18,874 nt of DNA, taken from contig JALOAB010000020.1 of the NCBI GenBank assembly GCA_023229045.1, forward strand, positions 1-18,874, read 5' to 3'. Positions 14,790 to 18,874 of the stretch are shown one piece after another. How positions within the stretch are numbered: the first letter of the stretch is position 1; every line of letters starts with the position of its first letter. Under the pieces are notes generated by a model. It was not told the DNA's origin. It searched no databases and saw only the letters and a list, made by a program, of their open reading frames with translations. The position numbers and the translations under genes were made by a program. The stretch comes from Fidelibacterota bacterium. Lineage in GTDB: Bacteria; Fidelibacterota; UBA2242.

Positions 14790-16841
14790 TTACTGAAGTT
14801 TTTTAAGTGCTTCGCGCGCCGCCAGGATCATCGGTTCGGCGGAGAGCTCCGCGCCGACCGCGCCTTTCATCCAGTAGATCGGGCTGATCCGACCCTGAAT
14901 GCACATGCGCTCCATTTCCTTCGCCAGGTTCTTGCCTTTGATATATTGTTCAATCTGGAAGGAAATCAAATGACCCAGCGGATAATCGGGCAGATAGAGA
15001 CCGTTATCAATCATGTGCGAGTAAATCGCCAGGATTTCGGAGTCTTTTTTGCCGATTACCGGGTAATAATATTCATTCCAGACTTCCCGTGAAATATCGA
15101 GCACAGCTTTCTTGAATTCAGCCGGAGTTGCCTCAGGATGAGCGTATAACCAATGCCAGGCGTCCATATCCACCAGGGCTACTGCGGCTATTTCACAGGT
15201 TTGCCAGAGTTCGTTGAGATAATTCAGGTACTCGCTCTGCGGATCTTTTTCGGTTAAACTAAGCACATCCAGATCGCGTTTCTGGAAAACGAAGGCGAAA
15301 GCTTCCGTGAAAGCCGTATTCGGGACGCCCTGCATGATGGTATGATCGACTTTGTTCAGCGTTAAAACCTGCTCGACATTATGCCCGAGTTCGTGCATGG
15401 CAATGTTGAAGCCTTTATAGTCCATTCCCCCTTCCGCAACGCGCGTGCGCAGATGAGCATTGTCCGAACGCCGGGCGGCGCCCATGGCATGTCCGGAACC
15501 GCGCGCCGGATCGACCTCAATCTTGGTTTGCAGAAAATTGGCTGTATTGCGGTCGAAACCGAGTTTCATCAGGATTTCCGGCAACTGCATCTTGAAAGAC
15601 TCAGCCGTCGGAAATTTGGTCTGGGTGATGCGGTCCAGTTCAGCCTCGGTGTATTTGGATTTTGCCCGGAACTGATTATACCAGATGTCAAATGGTTCGA
15701 GGTCGCGACCAAGACGTTTGGCAATTAACTGCGCAGTCTGTTTTAATTCCGGCGCCGATAACAAATCAACAAACAGTTGCCGGACGATGTCCTCTGGAAT
15801 TTCACGCTCTTCGTTAAATCGGCGATCGATATGCGACTTCGAAACCAGATAATACGGATCACAGGCTTTCTCGCCATGACAAACCCCCAGCCACCGCGCA
15901 AAACGAGTGTCCGGTTCGCGGGAATTGTCTGAACTGGCGCCACTGACGGAATTTTTAGCGACGTTCCAATCCACCTCCGGATTATCGATGACAACTTGCG
16001 GAATATCCTGGTTGATAATTTTCAGCATTACCTCATAAATCATTTTTTGACGTTCAAAACCGTCAGTCAGCGGATATTGGGCTTTCAATTCGTCGCGTAA
16101 ACCCCAATGCGAGATCAGTTTCAATCCCTGCTGAAAAAGCCTCTGACCATCTTCCGTCAAGAGGTTGTGCATGTGGATGTTATAATTAGAAATATAATTT
16201 TCAGCCAGATTGTAAGCCTCATAGCGTTTCTGACTGAATTGAGACGGGACCCGTGAGGTGAACTTCTGCGCTAAACGGACTTCAGCCCATTTCTGGCGAT
16301 CCCAGTTGGAACCTTCGTCCAAAACTTCATCCAGGCTATAGACTTTATAATTCAGTAAAACGAAGAAAGCAATTTTCGTGGCATACAGGTCATCTTCAAC
16401 GTGATTGCCGAGGTTAAAATTGGCTAATAAATAGTCAACCGGCAGAATCGGGCCAGTTGGCACATCCATATACCATTTTAAATCACGGTTCAATTCCACG
16501 ATGACCCCACCCATTGTCTCGAAGGTTTTTTCGATATGTTCAAACGCAGTCAGCAGTTCAGTCTGCTCGGTGATGAAATTATCTTTGCAAAATTGTTTCA
16601 GCACGGAAGCGGTGCCGTCTTCAGCCCGCCAAAAATCACTAACTTGCTTTACTCCTATCTCGATCCGGTCGCGATTCTCCTCTCCGAATTTCCGCACTAG
16701 ACTCGATGTCAGGTCCATTCTCTGTTTAATATCGATCATTTCTCCCTCCGGTTTTCGCTCGCCGCAACTGCGAATCAATCCCATAACGAGCAAGCAACAG
16801 ACACTTAAAAATGTTAAAATTAAGCGCTTCCTTGGATTCAT
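14790..16841 (-). CDS. Lipoprotein zinc metallopeptidase of gluzincin type, family unassigned
   Basis: This 683-residue protein begins with a lipoprotein-like signal (hydrophobic run, then IRSC with C26; Arg before Ser is unusual). The zinc site is HELGH (H483, E484, H487), and 26 residues after H487 comes E513 in TEAFAF, the likely third ligand. That spacing and the phrase G(V)PN-x-x-F-x-E-A-F-A resemble the M2/M3 (ACE/thimet oligopeptidase) group of gluzincins; M49 dipeptidyl peptidase III is a weaker fit. The segment DPARGSGHAMGAARR and the C-terminal YPLGHLISFQIEQY with ISPIYW also fit a helical, clam-shaped peptidase. I chose the ATG at 16841 because AGAGG lies eight bases before it; an earlier in-frame start would overlap the upstream TPM gene and spoil the signal peptide. 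It is the last gene of the lemA operon. The exact family and substrate are not known to me. Confidence 0.75.
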   Translation of the reverse strand: MNPRKRLILTFLSVCCLLVMGLIRSCGERKPEGEMIDIKQRMDLTSSLVRKFGEENRDRIEIGVKQVSDFWRAEDGTASVLKQFCKDNFITEQTELLTAFEHIEKTFETMGGVIVELNRDLKWYMDVPTGPILPVDYLLANFNLGNHVEDDLYATKIAFFVLLNYKVYSLDEVLDEGSNWDRQKWAEVRLAQKFTSRVPSQFSQKRYEAYNLAENYISNYNIHMHNLLTEDGQRLFQQGLKLISHWGLRDELKAQYPLTDGFERQKMIYEVMLKIINQDIPQVVIDNPEVDWNVAKNSVSGASSDNSREPDTRFARWLGVCHGEKACDPYYLVSKSHIDRRFNEEREIPEDIVRQLFVDLLSAPELKQTAQLIAKRLGRDLEPFDIWYNQFRAKSKYTEAELDRITQTKFPTAESFKMQLPEILMKLGFDRNTANFLQTKIEVDPARGSGHAMGAARRSDNAHLRTRVAEGGMDYKGFNIAMHELGHNVEQVLTLNKVDHTIMQGVPNTAFTEAFAFVFQKRDLDVLSLTEKDPQSEYLNYLNELWQTCEIAAVALVDMDAWHWLYAHPEATPAEFKKAVLDISREVWNEYYYPVIGKKDSEILAIYSHMIDNGLYLPDYPLGHLISFQIEQYIKGKNLAKEMERMCIQGRISPIYWMKGAVGAELSAEPMILAAREALKKLQ

Positions 16842-16863
16842 AACATTAACCTCTTTAATTATT

Positions 16864-17316
16864 TCAGACAATATGTACTTCATTAGATAGTTCGTTGGTG
16901 TCATCACTCTTGCGTGGAAACCAACCAGCCAGAATTTCACCAATGCGCATCACGGTCGTCACAACTCCCGTAAGGTATTCGCCGTTTTTAAATTTTTCAG
17001 CCATTTGATTGGCGATTTCATCCCAAACCTTTTTTTCAACTTTGGCATTTATGCCTTCATCAGCTAGAACCTGGAACTTGTGCTCATCTAGTAAAATATA
17101 CAGCAAGACGCCGGTTCGATCGCGGGTTTTATCCATGCCAAGGTTCTTGAACTCGGCTAAAGCCAGCTCCATCAGACTCCATCCGGCTGATTTACGCGGT
17201 CTTTTTTCAAAAATGGTAACCCGAACTTCACCTGAGGTATTCTCTTCGGCGTATTCACACGCCTGTTTGATGGCATTCAGGTCACTGGCTGAGAAGTATT
17301 CTTTACTTAGTTTCAT
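16864..17316 (-). CDS. TPM-domain protein, cytosolic form
   Basis: This 150-residue protein consists of one TPM domain (named for TLP18.3, Psb32 and MOLO-1). The family signatures are TSGEVRVTIF near the N-terminus, the strand GVLLYILLDEHKFQVLADEGIN, and the C-terminal FPRKSDDTNELSNEV, characteristic of the short second TPM protein that often accompanies lemA. There is no signal peptide or membrane segment, so it is probably cytosolic. The molecular role is not established; phosphatase activity has been reported for plant relatives. I use the ATG at 17316 because GAGGG lies five bases upstream; a TTG one codon earlier is also in frame. It follows the larger TPM gene by 33 bases and precedes the peptidase gene by 22, so the genes are likely co-transcribed. 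Confidence 0.9.
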   Translation of the reverse strand: MKLSKEYFSASDLNAIKQACEYAEENTSGEVRVTIFEKRPRKSAGWSLMELALAEFKNLGMDKTRDRTGVLLYILLDEHKFQVLADEGINAKVEKKVWDEIANQMAEKFKNGEYLTGVVTTVMRIGEILAGWFPRKSDDTNELSNEVHIV

Positions 17317-17352
17317 CAATCCCTCATCAAAACGCGATTATCACCGTCATTT

Positions 17353-18096
17353 TCACCAGCGCCCGGAAGCACCTCCGCCACCGAAACCGCCACCGCCACC
17401 GGAGAAACCTCCGAAGCCACCGCCGGAACGCCAACCTCCACCCCGTCCGCCGAACATATTGGAAAAAAACAGAGCCCACAGCAGATTACGTCTTCCCTTC
17501 TTACCACTACACAGAAATATCAAAATGAAGATGATCATGAAAACCAGTGAAGCAATTGATTTACCGCGTTCGACGTCATAATTTTTCTGTTGTCGCGGAT
17601 CGCCTTTGTACTCATTTTTAGTGGTCATCATGATCGCCCGCAAACCCTGATCTATTCCGGCGTAGTAATTTCCATTACGGAATTGGGGCGCAATTACATT
17701 GCGAATGATCTGAAAACTGATCAGGTCAGTCAAAACGCCCTCCAGACCATAACCGACTTCTATCCGAACCTGGCGATCCTGAACTGCGATTAAGAGCAGA
17801 ACGCCGTTATCTTTTTGCGCAGTGCCAAGTTGCCATTGATCCACGACCTGAATTGAATACTGCTCGATCGATTCTCCATCCAGACTGTTGATAATCAGGA
17901 CTGCAATCTGGTTCGAGGTCTCATTTTCGAAAACCATCAGATTTTCTTCGAGACGGGCTTCTTCGGACGGAGAAAGAATTCCCGCCAGATCGGTTACCCG
18001 ACGATTTAATTTTGGCACCTCTAATCCAAACGCCTGCAGGCTGAATAGAAAAAGCCCGGCGATGATCAGAACTCGCCCAAGTCGCTTATTATACAT
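17353..18096 (-). CDS. Secreted/membrane TPM-domain protein with Gly-rich tail (YgcG-like)
   Basis: The 247-residue protein has a signal peptide (LIIAGLFLFSLQAFG, cleavage near residue 24), an extracytoplasmic TPM domain (about 30-150, with VTDLAGILSPSEE, NQIAVLIINSL, KDNGVLLLIAVQDRQVRIEVGYGLEG), a single transmembrane segment (about 181-197, ASLVFMIIFILIFLC) and a Gly/Phe-rich tail (216-247) ending in ASGRW. That C-terminal AS-G-x-W ending recurs in this family. It is a membrane protein with its TPM domain in the periplasm. LemA and TPM proteins are often encoded together; their shared function in the envelope is unclear. It starts ten bases after the lemA stop codon; the ribosome binding site is weak (AGTGA). 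The Gly tail causes a repetitive DNA stretch. Confidence 0.92.
   Translation of the reverse strand: MYNKRLGRVLIIAGLFLFSLQAFGLEVPKLNRRVTDLAGILSPSEEARLEENLMVFENETSNQIAVLIINSLDGESIEQYSIQVVDQWQLGTAQKDNGVLLLIAVQDRQVRIEVGYGLEGVLTDLISFQIIRNVIAPQFRNGNYYAGIDQGLRAIMMTTKNEYKGDPRQQKNYDVERGKSIASLVFMIIFILIFLCSGKKGRRNLLWALFFSNMFGGRGGGWRSGGGFGGFSGGGGGFGGGGASGRW
17356..17451 (-). repeat. Gly-codon repeat (low complexity) in the TPM gene
   Basis: The DNA encoding the Gly-rich tail is a run of GGT/GGC/GGA codons broken by Phe, Ser and Arg codons, giving near-repeats of GGTGGCGG type. It is part of the protein-coding sequence. Length change by slippage is plausible, and long-read or assembly error is a risk here, although the frame is intact to the stop codon. 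Confidence 0.8.
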
Positions 18097-18106
18097 TAAT
18101 CATCAC

Positions 18107-18700
18107 TTAAAATTCAACTTTGGGAGCTATTTCAGCGCCTTCCTGAGCCTCGAAGTACAATTTCTTTCCAAATCCGAACATTCCAGCAAAAATATTTGTC
18201 GGGAACTGGCGAATACGGGTATTGAAAGACTGCACGGTCTGGTTGAAACGTTGTCTCTCAACCGCGATGCGATTCTCGGTGCCTTCCAACTGCGACTGCA
18301 ACGCCAGGAAATTTTCATTAGCTTTCAGATTTGGATAATTCTCGACCACCGCCATCAGGCGCGAAAGAGCCGTACTGATTTCACCCTGCACCTGCTGGAA
18401 TTTAGCAAATGCCGCCGGATCATTGAGCACTTCCGGGGTGACGTTCAGACTGGTGGCATTGGCGCGCGCCTGGATAACGCCTTCCAGGGTCTCGCGCTCA
18501 TGACTGGCGTAACCTTTGACGGTTTCGACCAGATTAGGAATCAGATCGGCGCGGCGCTGATACTGGTTTCCGACCTGCGCCCAGGATTGGTTCACACCCT
18601 CTTCGAGAGTAACCAAACTGTTGTAGATGCCGACGACTCTACCGATAATCAAGAGGAGTACTACGACGACAGCAATTAGTACAACCCAACCTTTTTTCAT
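18107..18700 (-). CDS. lemA: LemA family protein
   Basis: LemA proteins are membrane-anchored helical proteins whose biochemical role is unknown. This 197-residue member has a single N-terminal transmembrane segment (about 5-22, WVVLIAVVVVLLLIIG), then a helical-bundle domain with all family marks: IYNSLVTLEEGVNQSWAQV, YQRRADLIPNLVETVKGYASHE, the A-R-A segment, LSRLMAVVENYPNLKAN and LEGTENRIAVERQRFN, ending in the FPTNIFAGMFGF segment. The domain is expected outside the inner membrane. The length is typical. The ATG has AAGGAG eight bases upstream. It is the first gene of the operon with two TPM genes and a peptidase gene. A TATAAA sits about 25 bases before the ribosome binding site, but no good -35 was found, so a promoter is only suggested. 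Confidence 0.96.
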   Translation of the reverse strand: MKKGWVVLIAVVVVLLLIIGRVVGIYNSLVTLEEGVNQSWAQVGNQYQRRADLIPNLVETVKGYASHERETLEGVIQARANATSLNVTPEVLNDPAAFAKFQQVQGEISTALSRLMAVVENYPNLKANENFLALQSQLEGTENRIAVERQRFNQTVQSFNTRIRQFPTNIFAGMFGFGKKLYFEAQEGAEIAPKVEF

Positions 18701-18785
18701 TCTTTGAACTCCTTTTCTAAAACTTTTATAATCTAATAAATTTTTTAATCGCTCCCAAACAGAGCTTAGTTAAAGAAATAACTAT

Positions 18786-18872
18786 TCAGACTTCGAGCAT
18801 TTTCATAAAATCTGTTACCGATTCGAACATCTCAATTTTTCCGATTTCTGCGCGAATTTCCGCCTGCCGGTC
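18786..18872 (-). CDS. 3' end of an unidentified gene (partial)
   Basis: An open frame enters from the right edge on the minus strand and ends with TGA at 18786-18788. The 28 residues visible, with the pieces QAEIRAEIGKIEMF and ESVTDFMKMLEV, look like an amphipathic helical protein end and not random sequence, while the other two frames are closed or poor. It reads in the same direction as lemA, with 85 bases between its stop and the lemA start. I cannot identify the product from so short a piece. Confidence 0.45.
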   Translation of the reverse strand, partial: DRQAEIRAEIGKIEMFESVTDFMKMLEV

Positions 18873-18874
18873 AG

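Noticed and set aside
14790..16841. Dipeptidyl peptidase III (family M49) as the name for the peptidase
   Set aside because: M49 normally has HEXXGH and a distant EExxA motif. Here the site is HELGH with Glu 26 residues later, closer to M2/M3. A divergent M49 form with HEXXH exists, so I note it but do not use it.
17009..17581. 190-codon plus-strand ORF with a Pro-rich run
   Set aside because: The Pro run is the reverse complement of the Gly codons in the TPM protein tail; no independent evidence for a gene.
173..18874. Shared 9-mer GCCGGTCAG at 173-181 and 18866-18874
   Set aside because: One lies in a spacer and the other in a partial coding frame; nine bases are expected to recur by chance and nothing suggests an element boundary.

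Overview
This window looks like a chromosomal segment of a Gram-negative (diderm, LPS-making) bacterium. The direct evidence is a lipid A / outer-membrane assembly gene set (lpxD, lpxC-fabZ, lpxA, bamA, skp) together with isoprenoid genes (uppS, dxr) and the site-2 protease gene rseP. The LpxC-FabZ fusion, familiar from Bacteroidetes/Chlorobi relatives, and the short single-PDZ RseP point to the FCB side of the tree (for example Calditrichota, Marinimicrobia or KSB1-like lineages). That placement is an inference; base composition is moderate and no rRNA or tRNA gene is present to settle it. I see no mobile element, CRISPR array or phage gene.

Layout. Positions 1-11 hold the first codons of a minus-strand gene with a strong ribosome binding site. 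A 209-base spacer follows. From 10.8 kb down to 0.2 kb runs one long minus-strand cluster in the transcription order uppS, bamA, skp, lpxD, lpxC/fabZ, lpxA, an unknown secreted beta-rich protein, dxr, rseP, and a thymidylate-kinase-like P-loop protein. Most junctions are 0-3 bases, so this is very probably one operon. It joins undecaprenyl carrier synthesis, beta-barrel insertion, periplasmic chaperoning, lipid A assembly, the MEP pathway and envelope-stress proteolysis. A 329-base divergent region (10804-11132) separates it from plus-strand genes; that region holds a candidate uppS promoter and a strong inverted repeat.

The plus-strand block (11.1-14.7 kb) encodes an NtrC-type sigma-54 response regulator with no adjacent histidine kinase, an AT-rich lipoprotein of unknown family, and a secreted CE15-like glucuronoyl esterase. 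A 13-bp stem at 14728-14777 is a good bidirectional terminator between this block and the next.

The right block (14.8-18.7 kb) is a minus-strand operon in the order lemA, a secreted/membrane TPM-domain protein with a Gly-rich tail, a second cytosolic TPM-domain protein, and a lipoprotein zinc peptidase of gluzincin type (HELGH plus a downstream Glu). The last 29 codons of another minus-strand gene run off the right edge. The most interesting unexplained items are the unknown protein and the P-loop protein embedded in the envelope operon, the putative uppS operator, and the peptidase tied to lemA/TPM genes.
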